Positions 1-28,439 of a DNA stretch of 64,000 bases are shown here, in pieces. Each line of letters starts with the position of its first letter. The stretch's first letter is position 1. The stretch spans positions 15,056,193-15,120,192 of the forward strand of contig NC_051088.1 in the NCBI RefSeq assembly GCF_901709675.1, read 5' to 3'. Origin of the DNA: Syngnathus acus (lineage: Eukaryota > Chordata > Actinopteri > Syngnathiformes > Syngnathidae). Position numbers and translations under genes: made by a program. The notes under the pieces were generated by a model. That model did not search any database. It worked only from the letters and a program-made list of their open reading frames with translations, and was not told where the DNA came from.

Positions 1-2730
1 TGGTCTATAAAGACCGTAATTGAAAGTTGGGTTTTTATTTTTTTGCAGTCTTAGAGGCACATTGCTCAATGTAAAACGATTGCATCATTCCTCCGCTAAT
101 GGTTGACGCTGTGAGATGAAAATTTTAATCTTTGCTATCATCGAGTGAATTTTAAGCTCTAAACGTTTGTGCGTGCTACCTCAAGGTATAAAAAAAAAAT
201 GAAATATCCACATCCACACACAGTGAGGATTTCGGAAAAAAGTAGATAATTGCACATTTCAAAAGACAAGTTAAAAAGCCCACCTGTCTCCAGCAAACAG
301 ACGTTTGTCTGATAGAGACTGAGTTTTCCTGGCAGGAAATTCCAAAAGCCATATCATTTTAAAAAGTTTGCTTTTTGAACATATCTACTTTGTTGTCTCA
401 AGAGAATAAAAAAATATATATATACAAATCACAAGTATAGTGTGTTTCGATTTCACCGTGATGTAAACGTGTAAACGTATTAATTACAGTTTTCATTGTT
501 TAAATTGCTGCTGTTGTGAAATTTGGATCAGGTACATGAACTAAGTTTGACTTAACACCTTCGCAACTTCTGTACACATTGTTTTTTTTGCAGATTATAT
601 TCTACAGTGATCTGAATGTTTAAAGTTGTAAAATATTTTTTGTGACACCTAGGGAAATTCTTCCTTGAAATCATCAATGATAAAAAAAACAAAAAACAGA
701 ACATGTGTTGTGTTCATGCATGTTTCTTTGTGTACCAAAGAAGCATGGCATCCATGTCATTGCATCGTTAACATTTTTCTTTCAAGACGTGATCTCGGGA
801 TACTCATCGACTAAACACCCACCCCACCCCACCTTTTATTCTAAGCTTCTTTCTTGCTTCTTCCGCAAACTAACTTGCTAAGCGCTATGCTTCATGTGAT
901 TCAGCTACTGGCATCTTTCCCATGTCTGTAGTAACTGAATGATGGCAGTGATCAATTCACTGGAAACAGGAGAAAATCAAGGTTAAGGCAAAAAGTTGTA
1001 TGGAGGAGGGAAAGTCAAGTGACAGGGTTTTTTATCTCCAAATACAGAGAAAAGGCTGGACCTGACCTGATGACCACGACGCTGTGAGTCTGCAATTCGA
1101 ACGCACGCACACACAAACACAAACACACACACACACACACACACACCAGTAACTCCTGTGGCCATTTTACGAACTAGATATTACAAATGAGAAAAATAGA
1201 AAATTGCATGTAGTTTAAGGAAAATTGCTTAACTGTAATTTAGAGGTTTTTCTTTCAAATTAAATGATATCGGTATCTGTGACCACTAAGATTTGAGTAC
1301 TCTTACTGTATAGGTCTGAAAAAAAGTTATATCAAGCGTCCCTAAAAAAAAAAACATGATGTGTATCTAGAAAGGTTTGGGGCCACAATGTATTACTGTT
1401 TAAATGAGGACTTTACTGAAGCGTGTACGTCACACATGCACACAGGTAGAAACAGGCAACCGTTGTGGGGAAATCAAAGTTGATGCTTGGCAAATAACTT
1501 TGCTGGGGTTTTTTTCTTCAAGACACAGCAACATTAAAATAGGGCAATACACTTAAAGTTCTCTCTATTTGACCCGTCGACTGTGCTTCCACATAAGTCT
1601 TTCTCTCCCTCTCGCTTTCTCTCTTTCTCTCGCTCTCTCTGCCTCTATGTTGATGTTGAAAAGCAGAGAACTTCTTGGGAGCACCTCAGCCCCTTTCTTT
1701 TCACTAACACCGATGGGGGAAGGGGGGAGCTCCACCACAGCTGAGTTAAGCACAGAAGTAAACCGAGCTTGACCAGAAGTGGGACTTTTTTTTTTTTCCA
1801 AAATAAATGCTTCAGCTTGATTGCATTGGGTCTTGCTGCTAGTAACACGATTCGCCAGTGCTAGAATGGACATTCCAATTCACATACATTTAACCAAAAG
1901 AATTACTCTTGCTCAATTAAATTTAGTTACATTTTATTTGAATACTAGTTTCTGTTAATCTTACGCTAACTACATAACATTTTGGGTTGCCTAAGTGCTC
2001 GAGCTGTGTCGATTGCAATGCTAAGCTGTTAACTGGTCAAGAACAAACATTGCTATATTCTAAAAAAAAAAAAAAAAAAAGAAAGCTGGTATGGCTGTAT
2101 TTTTTCTTTTCTAAATGGGTAAGCAGGTTGAATTCATTTGACTGACACACACCATACTGAATATATTTTTAATGTAGTCATTTATGATTATGATGTAGTG
2201 ATACATTTGCCCGACTTTCATGCAGATGTAAAAGAAGATGACTTAAAGTTCAATTCATGCTTTTTTCATTAGTAACTCATGAGTGATATTGAGTGCATGT
2301 TGTGTCTGCAGTTTCCGTATGGAATAGTTTAACGGGAGGGAGACAAAAATGTCCTCCAAAGTACAATAATTTAGTTGCCCTGAAATGAAATGTTTCTAGG
2401 TGTGTATTGCTGAAGATACGTGGAGATTTATTGCGACCTCATCAAATAACAAGGACATTTATTTTGGAAAGAGTTGAGCGGAAGTTTTGTTTTGTCGCAC
2501 CTTGGTGGGCTTCACTCGGGACATCCATTCAGACAGCCAGCCAGCCAGCCTCTCCTCTGCATAGCCACCAGTGTTAACACGCGAATAATCACAAGCACGG
2601 GCAAGCTCCGGCAAGGTTGTCCTGGTGCTGCTAAGACGCTGGGTCGAACCGTGGAAAGGGGTTTTCCGATATTGGGAGCGAGATTGGCGGCAACATTGGG
2701 TGCTCTGTTCTGCTCGAATCGTTGGCGACA
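1..2730. other. Non-coding DNA upstream of the Dp71 first exon (dmd intron 62 and Dp71 promoter region)
   Basis: No conserved exon is recognised here. If the gene also makes full-length dystrophin, this is intron 62, the place where the Dp71 promoter lies in mammals. The last ~250 bases (about 2480-2730) are richer in C+G and contain a short repeated CCAG tract near 2533-2550; they probably hold the Dp71 5' leader and promoter. No TATA box could be assigned. Open frames in this stretch are short and low in complexity. A CA microsatellite (1103-1146) and a run of A (2062-2080) are listed separately or noted here. Confidence 0.5.
1103..1146. repeat. CA-rich microsatellite
   Basis: A run of CA dinucleotides with a few AAAC interruptions. 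Open frames across it give meaningless Val/Cys repeats. Confidence 0.9.
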
Positions 2731-18481
<15,751 letters not shown>

Positions 18482-20075
18482 CACTGCACCCCCAAGCCCC
18501 ACGCATCCACCTCCTCCCATTTCTTAGTCAGTGGACCTGAATTGGAGAAAGACTTTACAAACAAAATATAAAACGTCTATTTTTGTGAAGGATTGCGGTT
18601 CCAGCAATGACTTAAGATAAAATTTAAACAAAAAAAGCAAAAAGTAACTTGTAGATTTAGTAGTTTCTTAAATGTCCCGAAGTCGTTTTATTGGGGGAAA
18701 AAAAGGCTGGTTTTTAAACTTCTATGCAATTGTATAAAAAAATAAATAAAAAAAGTTTCTCGGGAGAGGCAGGCAACAAAGAAAGATATGTGTGTTTAGT
18801 GTGGTTCTATGTTTGCATCGCTTTGTAACGGGAAAATAAGCATTTCAGATGTTTGTATTACAAAAAAAGAGAATGATTGTAATAATAAGGGTGTTTACTA
18901 AGAGGAAAATGTCTTTATATAACAACGTACAATACTGTTAAGGTAATGCAGGCATCCTGTAACTTTACAGTACGTTGTGTGTGTGTGTTTCTGTGTATTG
19001 GTGGTCCCAATGCAGTACAGTACTCACATTTCTGTTTCCTTTGTCTCCATCATCCATCTTGAATAGGCTTCTCACTATTTAATATCTGTATCAAATAACT
19101 AATTTAGTCATCCTTGGATGATGTGGGGGTTTATGAGGGGAGTGAAAAGTGCATGTTGGAAAATAATCAGACATTGGGTTGGATTTCATGATTTTCAGAA
19201 CACAGTTTATCTATGTTAGTCACGGCTTTGATACGTTGAGTAAGACTCATGGCCGCCCAAACTTGAGTTGCAGTGTAGCCTTGCCGAAAGTGTTTAGAGA
19301 ATTTGAAATCCTTTTGATTTTTCGTGAAGGGTTCATTTGCTTGAGATTGTAAAAAACATGCCGCTTCTTGCACTGGCACACATTTGCATTTAGTCACTGC
19401 CTGTCGGTTACAAACTGCACACTGGTTTTAGTTTTATAGTTCAAGATCTTCCTGTATGTTTGTTTGTTTATGATTCGTTAAGGCTGCTCACTTTAGAATG
19501 ACTCAAATTGATCAAACGTTATTTAAGTTCCCACTGAGTGCAAACTCTACTTGACCTCACTTATGGAAACAAATACAGAGGTTCTTGCTCTACTGTAGCC
19601 AAGTCCTTGAATGGAGCTTGAAATGAGAATGTTTTGAATGTATTCACTGCATTTGTCTTCTCTGTCGAGACAATTCAACAGCGACTACTGCTACTGTCAT
19701 AGCTGGGACATACAGTACCTGCATATTATCTGTGTATTCATTTTAATTGTGCTTATGTCTTTGTTTTCAAAGTGTGATTTGTTTTGATGTTGTGGGGTTA
19801 TTACTAAGCATGCATGAGTGGCTAAATGAAATCCATCTGTAATCGATGAAAGGATGATGATAGACACACGCACACACATACTCTGCTGCATGACCCATCA
19901 TTATTTTATTTTGAGCAAGACACTGAATTAGTTTCTCGTTTTTAACTTTTGTGTCATTCTTGCAACACAATATTTCGCAGCATATCAGATTCCACCAACT
20001 ATATGCCTTACTACTACTGTATTATAAAAAAAAAAAAATGCTTTACTGTACATCAATAAAGCACGCAGTTACATT
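18482..20075 (+). other. dmd: dmd 3' untranslated region
   Basis: Non-coding, T-rich sequence after the TGA at 18479-18481. An AATAAA signal at 20055-20060 would give a leader-distal tail of about 1.6 kb; weaker AATAAA motifs occur near 18741. A C/A microsatellite fragment lies near 19866. No separate gene is seen. Confidence 0.6.
20055..20060 (+). terminator. Poly(A) signal AATAAA, likely dmd
   Basis: Canonical hexamer (CATCAATAAAGCACG context) at the end of the long dmd 3' UTR and about 0.5 kb before the next start codon. Confidence 0.6.
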
Positions 20076-20388
20076 GATCTGATTTACATGAGGTTCAGCG
20101 TTACATCAGGAGGTTTTCTGTGGAAAGTCAATGAGATATGAGTGCTTCCAGTATTCCTGGGGGGGGTCAGCATTAATGCAGTGCTTGAAAATAATGAAGG
20201 CAATACTAACTATTGACAGTTTGGGCTCATTTTATATATTGGTGGTGTGCCGTGAGATTTTTGCAATGTAAAATTAAAATACAGTCCGTACAATCGACAG
20301 TGACTAAGACCTTGCCGTCGTTTGTGACGTTACTATCTACCACCACCAGGTGTCGCTGTTACAATTGCGTCGCGTTCGACCCTGTCAA

Positions 20389-20426
20389 CCCGGAAATGTT
20401 AAAGTCACGTGACTAACTTCCCGGAA
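20389..20426. promoter_or_regulatory. gtf3c3 promoter elements: palindromic CACGTG box and double ETS site
   Basis: GTCACGTGAC at 20403-20412 is a perfect palindrome of the USF/MYC E-box type. CTTCCCGGAAG at 20416-20426 is a palindromic double ETS core, and CCGGAAAT lies at 20390-20397. All are within 160 bases of the gtf3c3 ATG. Such TATA-less E-box/ETS promoters are typical of housekeeping genes. Confidence 0.6.
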
Positions 20427-20548
20427 GCAAAGCGAGGGCAATAACAAAGTTTAAAGCGCGCTCCGAACGTGAAATTGTTGGGTGCATTAGAATGTGATAA
20501 TTTATTTATTTCGGGTTGACTGTCACCGAGCAGCTAAAGGAAAGCAAG

Positions 20549-23500
20549 ATGTCAGGTTTCAGCGCCGAACTTATTGACTACCTGGAAGGAAGGATTACAT
20601 TTGAGGAGTTTGACAGGAGGAGAGACGAGAGAAAAGCCAAGGTAATTTAGACAAGTTTTGTCCTGTCAACAATATCAATGAACTAGATGTCATTCATCCA
20701 CCCGGAACGGTGTTTTCTTTTCCTGAAGTGACACAAAATGAGAAGATTTTACTCGTATTTTGTTTTAAGTGCTGCAACATTTTCAACTTTAAATGGATGG
20801 ATTTTTAAATTTGTCACTGCATTAAATCAAGGGGATTGTGGATATTCTGAAACTGTGATGTTGTACAATTCATTAAACACATTTTTGTATTTTGTTTCTC
20901 GGTTTTCTGGAGCGAAATTGAAACAGTCCCATGAATTGTACATTGCCACATTTGCAGTTGCAGATGTTCCCATGATGAATAGTGTACAATTAGAAAACTT
21001 ATCTCAGAATAACTTCGCCATAAATGAAGCAACATGAAAGGAGAATAGAAAAAGGTCATTTGCACCCATGTAGCCCATGAGAAATTTACTGAAGGAAAGA
21101 AAAGGTTTTACTCAATAATATAAGAGCACAACAAGAATGTATGATTATCAAAAACAAGGTAGTTGAGGAATCCCTTGATTATTAAAATATGGCTATATTG
21201 CAAATATGTAGAAGATAAACTCAGTCGGTTACTTTGAACCTATGTTTAGCATTAATGTGTTATATTGTTATACTACAGTAGCTCGCAGCTAACAAAATTT
21301 TGTTTGTCTTTCAGGAGTTGCTCGTGTCAGTTAAAAATGACGAGGTGGTGCAGCCTTCCACGTCCACGCACAATCATGGAACAATTGGTAAATTGTAGCG
21401 TCATAGCTTTCTGGATGTGTGCCCTTAAGTTTGAATTGTAATGCCCATCTTTGATGTAGGAACGTCTTGATGATTCTCAGAACCCAAGAAAAACAAAAGA
21501 GTGTTTGTCGCCTTATTAGAGTCTCCTTATTAAAGTTGTTGAACCCTCATCCCCCCCCACCTTCTCTTCATAGGGTCAGAAGAAGAAGGAATCAGCCCTG
21601 GCGTTCAGCAAGCCTTTGCCTCAATGATTGGCGAAGCCACCGACCAAGTATTGTCAGATGAGGATAATGACATCTTGGGCTACGTTGATGACAAGAATGA
21701 CGAGGATTTCGCAGTGGAAGAGGAGGACTATGTGGAGGACGATGATGAGGATGAGGAGGAGGAGGAGGAGGAAGAAGAAGTGGTGGGGGAGAAGGGACAT
21801 TTTAAATTGAAAGTGAAGCACGAGAAGGCAGAGGGGAGGGGGAAGAGTAATTTTGAAACCGAAGACAAGGAAAGTGAGGACATGTCAGTGGGAGACGTGC
21901 TTGCACTGGAGATGGAGCTAACCCGTGAAAACAAGAAAATGATGAAGGTGAGTTTCAAAGTTGGAGACTTCCCATGGGAATACTGTCGGATTTGGGGATG
22001 GCTCTGGCTACATTTCATTGCCTCCTACTCTGCTTGCAGGAACGACGCAACCGCAGTAAACTTCCCCGAGCGCTCAGAGGCCTGATGGGTGAGGCGAACA
22101 TTCGTTACGCCAGAGGAGAGAAAGACGATGCCATTGCCATGTGCATGGAGATCATACGACAAGGTAGGAACATGTTTTTGCTTTGTTGCATCGCCTGTCA
22201 CCATCCGGTCATCATCTCTCCTGGCCCTTCCAGCCCCACTGGCCTACGACCCTTTCTCTACGCTGGCCATGATCTACGAGGACGAAGGCGACTTGGACAA
22301 AGCTCTGCAGTTCAGTCTGATCGCCGCCCACTTGAACCCCACCGACTGTGAGGAGTGGATTAGGCTGGCGGAGGTCTCTCTGGAGCAGGAGAACGTCCGG
22401 CAAGCTCTAGTCTGCTACAACAAAGGTCTGCCTGGCATTTCATCTTCTTCTCGCTGTGTTTTTGCAATGTTAAGAGTTACTGCTTATTTTTGCCAGTGAC
22501 GTATAGTGACAGGTGCAGCAAAATGCTCTTCCATGAGATGGCAAAAAGTAGCCTGTACACTCAGAGTTTTGTTCAACTGAATAAAAAATACTTGTGGGAA
22601 CAGCTCTGAAATAATCAATGCCATCCCGCAGCCGTCAAGTACGCTCCCACCAATATTCGCTACCTGTGGGAACGCTGCAGCCTCCTCATGCGTCTGGGGG
22701 AGCACAAGCAGTGTATGGATGGCTACCGCCGAATTTTGTCCCTGCTGCCAATGGACGAGGGCGAACACTTCATGCAGCTCTCCAAGGACATGGCCAAGTA
22801 AAGAACTCACACTAGTTGACTCAACACAGATCTGGTCAGCTGGCTAATATTTTGCATTTTATGCACATTTTGTCATCACCTGTTATGTTTTTAGCTCACA
22901 ATCGATCAATGACATAATTGATCGCCTCTGCGAAATAAGACATTGCGGCTGCGGTGCCACATACATTAACTGAAAATACAGTGATCGGCTCAAATAATCC
23001 TGATCATGTAAAAGTGAACGCCCACATTTGACCACACCACATTTTGGAGATGTGAGGATTTGGGCCGAAAGCAACACTATATTGTATTATTATACCGTAC
23101 AAAATTGCATCTGGTTATGGTTACGCACGTCTAAATTGCTTACACATCTTTATTGCTTAGGAGTTATTATGAAAGTAGCGACCTGCCCTCGGCACTCGGT
23201 GTAATCGAGCAGGCCCTGGCACGCCACCCCGACCTGGTTAGCGATGACATCATCAACATGGCAGCCGAGCTCTACATCACCAACCGTCAATACGAAAAGG
23301 CTTTGGAGGTACTCCGGCACGCATTACAACGGCAGCAGATACTACACACTGCTTGTGAATGGAGAATCATCCTCGTCTCCTCCTTCAGGTCTTGGTCCAG
23401 TTTGTGGGTGTGGTTCTGATCCGGGATGAAAGTCAGCCAGAGACGGCAATTAAAGTTGAGAATTTAATTGAGAACGAGGTAAAGAACGATGAGGCGCAGC

Positions 23501-26500
23501 CATTGATTGTAGCAGAAGTAGCGCCAACGGACAAATGTAAGTCATGAAGAATTTAAAGATTTTGCTAGGTGATTCAAGAAAATTGAAGCAATCCGAAGCT
23601 TCAAGAGACTCCACGATGAGTGAAAGGCAGTAAATAAAACTGAGCCTTTGTTGTTCACCAGCTGACATCAAGGATGTTCAGGTTCCAGACGGCATCCCGG
23701 TGGACCTGAAGGCCAAGCTGATTGTCTGCCTCATCCATTTGCATGTCTGTGCACCCTTGGAGGTAGCAGAGGATTTTGCCGTGACCATTTTCTCGTCTGA
23801 ACGGGGATGTAGTCAAAGCCTTTTTCTTCCAGGCCCTAGTCTCCTCACTGATGGAGCAAAGTCCAGAGGACATTGGCGACTTATACCTGGACGTGGGGGA
23901 GGCCTACCTAGAGAAGGCAGCGTACATGTCTGCTCTACCTTTGCTGTCTGCGCTTGTCATATCCGAGAAATACAACCTGGCTGTCGTCTGGCTTCGCCAC
24001 GCAGGTACACTCACAAAGACAATAATCATCATTGATTAAGGAAATGAAATCCGGTGGCATCAAAGCCGAGCTTATCCTTGTTTCCATCAGTGGTGGTAAA
24101 AGTCAGCTCAGGTTAACCAAACCCAATGTAATGTTTAATGTTGCCCACTGCATCTTAAGCCACCAGCTACTTGTAACTCCATGGCAGAGTGTCTGAAAGC
24201 ACTGGGTGAAATGAAAGCAGCGGCTGAAAGCTTCACAAAAGTAGTGGAGTTGGCGCCACAGCACCTCGAGGCGCGGCTGTCGCTCGCCACCCTGCAGCAG
24301 CAGCTCGGCCGGCCAGATTGCGCCCTCAAGGCGCTGGAGTCCATGTACGACAACGACACGCTTGCACGGGACTCCTCTGCAGCGCAAAAGGCAGGTGATC
24401 TATCTCGAACGCTTTGCTTTGATTAAGAGGCAGATGTTTCATCAGTGCATGTCTGCAGGAACTGAAGCTGCTCCTGCACCGGTCCGCGCTACTGAAAACG
24501 CAGGGACTCATCCAGCACTACTTGGATGCTGTGATCACCATGATATCGATCCTGCTTAAGGTTGCACATCTTATTTTCTCGAGTGTTGTCTCCTGCCTGT
24601 ACGGCACGTCAAAATAGGTGGAATGTGTGTTTTTGTGCATGCCAGGTGGCCATGCAGCGTGCCCAGGTGTGTGTGCGCTCTGTCAACATGTCAGGAGAGA
24701 ATCACCTGCGCTTGGTGAAGGTTGGGGACATGCCGTCGGACATCGATGACCCGGAAGCGGCCTACTTGGAAATCACGTGTATGTCCAGACCTTTTGGGTA
24801 CTGGTTTATGAGCGATGCTATACAACCTGCAATGTCTTTGCTGATGCCTACAACAGGTAAAACCAAAGTCCTGTCCAAAGAGGACTGGTGGCAGCTGCTG
24901 CTGAGCTGCGTGCTGACAATGTGCGATGTGCAACGTTACGAAGAGGCGGAGCTAATGGTCGAGTCCGCTATGGAGTTCTACTCCTTCTATGACATCAAGC
25001 CCAGAAGAAAGGAGTTGGAGTACCTCGGCCTCTCAGCCAACATCCTGGACCGCAACCACCATAAGGCCTACAACTACATCAGGTATGAAAAGGGAATTGT
25101 TTCATTCGTGTATCACGTCTCTTATTTTTTCTTCACTCTTTTCCATCAGGTTGATGCTGTTAGAGGATGTGGATCAGCCTCAGCTTTGGAATATATTTAA
25201 TCAAGTAAACACACACGTCTTTGCGTTTATCTTCTTTGAACATACAATGCAGTGATTCCCAACCACTGTGCCATTCAGCTGCCATGAGAAATCCTCAGGT
25301 ATGCTATGGGAAATTATGCAATTCCATGTATCTTTTGTCCTTTTGAAAGAAACCACAGTGCCCGACAAACAACAACCAATAAGTGACAGAGGGCATGACT
25401 TAAGTGACATCAATCATTTGACGTGCTTTTGCAACACTACTGTTAACTTCTGTTTTTAACAAATATGATTATCGTCGCAACCTTCTCTTTTAATTGTTTT
25501 TCCAGCAAACAATTGATCTTGGTTAATCTATCCATGTCAACTGACATATAGTGACAAGTAAAACAAGTAAGCTCCTTCAGGAGATGACAGAAGGTACAAT
25601 CAACCTGTTGTCCTCGCTTCACACAATCGGCTCAAGATTTTACACTCTGGTACTTTTTGGCGAGATTTTTGTTGGACTGTGTGCCATGGCAGCTTTTCTA
25701 ATGTAAAATATGTGCCTTGGCACAATTAAGGTTGGGAAACACTGAATCATGTCGAGCAGAATACTCACACCTTTTCTCCCTTTAGCTGACGATATCCTCC
25801 CACCACCAACGTCATCATCGCTTTTGTCTGCGTCAGCTTTTGAAACATCCCGACAACCGCGCCCTGTGCATCCTGTGCGGACACAACGCCATGGTGTCGG
25901 GCAGCTTCAAACACGCCTTGGGTACCACCCGCCGACCGTGATTAACGCTCATCCAGTCGCAAATGGAATGATGTGCGCCTGACGTGGTCTTTTTGTGTCC
26001 AGGTCAGTACATCCAGGCCTTCCAGGCTCAGCCAGATGAGCCGCTCCACAACTTGTTTGTGGGCCTCACCTTTTTCCACATGGCATCCCAGAAATATGTG
26101 GCAAAGAGACACCTACTGGTTGTTCAGGTATCTTGCATTTGACTGCATCTGTGCTTTTGGCAATTGCGATGATGTCAAATGTTTTTTCTTTTTTTTTTTT
26201 AGGGTTTTACCTTCTTGCGCCAGTACGTGGAACTGCGTGGGGAGTGTCAAGAGAGCATGTATAACTTGGGCAGAGCATTGCACCAGATGGGCCTGACACA
26301 TTTAGCAATTCATTTTTACCAGAAGACTCTTCTACTGCCTATACAGACACTAGAGGTACTTTTCCATTTCATGCTTGGCGGCAGCATAAATAGTAAAATG
26401 ACAAAAGTTCTCTTTTGATACTTTTCTCTGGGCAGTGGGTGCCAAGGTTTTTTTGGTTCACGGAAATTCATGAAGTAACTCAAACTATAATCATAGCTAA

Positions 26501-27015
26501 AATATCCTCCGTTTTCATCTTTTACATTTGATTTCATACATTACCTTTTGAGGTGTTATTTTAAATTGATTTATTTCTGTATTAATGTATGTCCATACAG
26601 AAGAACAAAGGTAGAACATTTGTTCAGAAATTGTACTTTGCGTTACTTTATTACCTTATTTCTACTAGTGGTAAAAACCAAACTAAAACAAAGCATGTTT
26701 GAAAAAATAAAAACTACCAAGCCCACTCTTAAAACCAAATTAAAAGTTACCTAATACAAGAAATGAAACAAAACAAATAATAACTTTAATGATAAATCCA
26801 AAGCCGTTATGACACTTTTCCATGCATATTCTTGAATGACGTTCCTCTGAGATGCTTCCTCACAAGAACCGTTCCTCCACCCACACCAACAGGGTATCGC
26901 TGATGACCAAGTGGATCTGAGGAGGGAGGCCGCCTTCAATCTGTCCCTCATTTACCAGGCAAGTGGCAACATTGAGATGGCCCACAATCTCATCAGCACC
27001 CATTGCATCATCTGA
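20549..27015 (+). CDS. gtf3c3: General transcription factor 3C subunit 3 (TFIIIC102)
   Basis: TPR subunit of TFIIIC, which binds the A/B boxes of tRNA genes and recruits TFIIIB for RNA polymerase III. ATG 20549 opens MSGFSAELIDYLEGRITFEEF, the family N-terminus. Coding exons: 20549-20641, 21315-21387, 21574-21947, 22040-22163, 22234-22425, 22632-22797, 23161-23308, 23389-23536, 23662-23762, 23833-24004, 24188-24390, 24459-24560, 24646-24778, 24857-25082, 25150-25204, 25786-25921, 26003-26127, 26203-26355, 26893-27015; 948 residues. An acidic stretch (~85-115) precedes TPR repeats (AMIYEDEGDLDKALQFSLIA; AELYITNRQYEKALEVL; YNLGRALHQMGLTHLAIHFY). Exon 11 needs a GC donor. The 24779-24856 segment has no stop and could be retained. 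Ends STHCII. Confidence 0.95.
25250..25744. mobile_element. hAT-like MITE with matching terminal inverted repeats
   Basis: Starts CAGTGATTCCCAACC and ends GGTTGGGAAACACTG, a 14/15 match as inverted repeats. It has no transposase. It carries a GTGCCTTGGCAC motif near the right end, shared with the other copies in this window. The expected 8-bp target duplication was not visible. It lies within the gtf3c3 intron 25205-25785. Confidence 0.75.
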
Positions 27016-27158
27016 CAATGGGCCAGGCCTGCAACAAGGAGAAAGAGTGCCACTGTTAAATTATCATTCATGCAAAAACAATTATGATCATGTAGAAATA
27101 TCATGTATGAGTATTAGTTCTTTTTTTAACATTTTAAATATAAAAGTTTAATATATTT

Positions 27159-27164
27159 AATAAA
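27159..27164 (+). terminator. Poly(A) signal AATAAA, likely gtf3c3
   Basis: AATAAA about 145 bases after the gtf3c3 stop codon, followed by an A-rich and then T-rich tract. Confidence 0.55.
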
Positions 27165-27495
27165 AAAAAATATATTTCTTCTTCATTCTTCTCTGTGCTG
27201 CTTATCGCCATGGTATATGATTTTATATTATTGTGACAAAAAGATGGATGGACGGACTTTCTGTTGTTGCGAGGATTAAGGCGCTGGGGATTACTTGCCA
27301 AATCCCTGCATCTCAGCTATCCCATTTCCAACCTTCTGCTTGCTTCTTCTTTCCTACCCGAGTCACTGCACTGCATCTGGCCACTAGTGCGTTTTTTTTT
27401 CTTTTTTAAATCCACCCACAAATAAACATACAAATTACACTGAGAAGATGACAAATACCTTGCATTTTTTGTTTTAGCGCTTGTGGCGGATCTCA

Positions 27496-27518
27496 CCACA
27501 CACACACACACACACACA
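27496..27518. repeat. CA microsatellite
   Basis: Uninterrupted CA dinucleotides between gtf3c3 and the probable hecw2 promoter. Confidence 0.9.
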
Positions 27519-28439
27519 ACCGGTACAACTTTTTCAACCATCTCGAAGAAGAGAAAAAAGTAAGCAACATGACTCAGTAGAAATGTCATCAAGCAAATTG
27601 TTCTGACCATGCAAATGTTCCGCTGTAATGGAGCGAGTCATTCAAACTAATGCAACCCTTATCAGATAAAGAGTTAAAATTAATATTGTTTTTCTTTTTT
27701 TAGAATATTAGAATGCAACTTACACTGCTAACATTTTGGACAAAAACTCCAGCTCTGACTTGTAACCATTTTACAGTCATTAGTCATACAACAATTTTGT
27801 ATTTTTGAACATGTTTGCCAGATTCCTGAGTATCTATAACAGGGTTGCTGTAAACACTACAAAATATATAACAGAATATCTTATTAAAAGTGTACCAGTG
27901 ATAATTGAGCTGGACGGAATAAATTATTTCTTGCTTTATTAATTGCTTTTCTTTCTAAAATGTCGGTATTAGTGTTAGACCTCGGTTTTGAAATGACCCC
28001 CTCAATTAAAATGATGTGAACCCCTTCCCAAACAATAACAGATTTTGATGTGAGCCCCGGATGCGGCCTCTTAAAGGGGCCTGAATCAGCGTCTGGACAC
28101 GTGATCCCCCAGAGGGGTGGAGGGGGGCGGTCTTATTTTGACGTTGAACTCGACTCCTGCACACTCTGAACTCGGCTCAGCAAACATTCGAAGTTGTTCA
28201 TCTGCACTTTTCATCCCAAAATAGGGGATAACATGGCTGCGTCTCTGGCTTGTTTGCACTGATCAAGCCGTGAAAGAGCAGCGGAAACGGGGCGCCGGAT
28301 GTTGGCAGCTCCGCTCTAATAAATAAGACATGAGCCTGGCTGGCTGCATCGCGACGAGAGGGAGACAACCAGCCATGATGTGAGACTTCCAACATGATGT
28401 GTTTTTTACTGTTTTTGTGTGTTGGCAACGAGTAGACTA

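Noticed and set aside
983-1165. Short minus-strand open frame rich in Val and Cys
   Set aside because: It is a translation of the CA microsatellite, with no conserved sequence.
21728-22018. Minus-strand frame ending in a poly-Ser run
   Set aside because: It is the antisense of the gtf3c3 acidic codon repeat.
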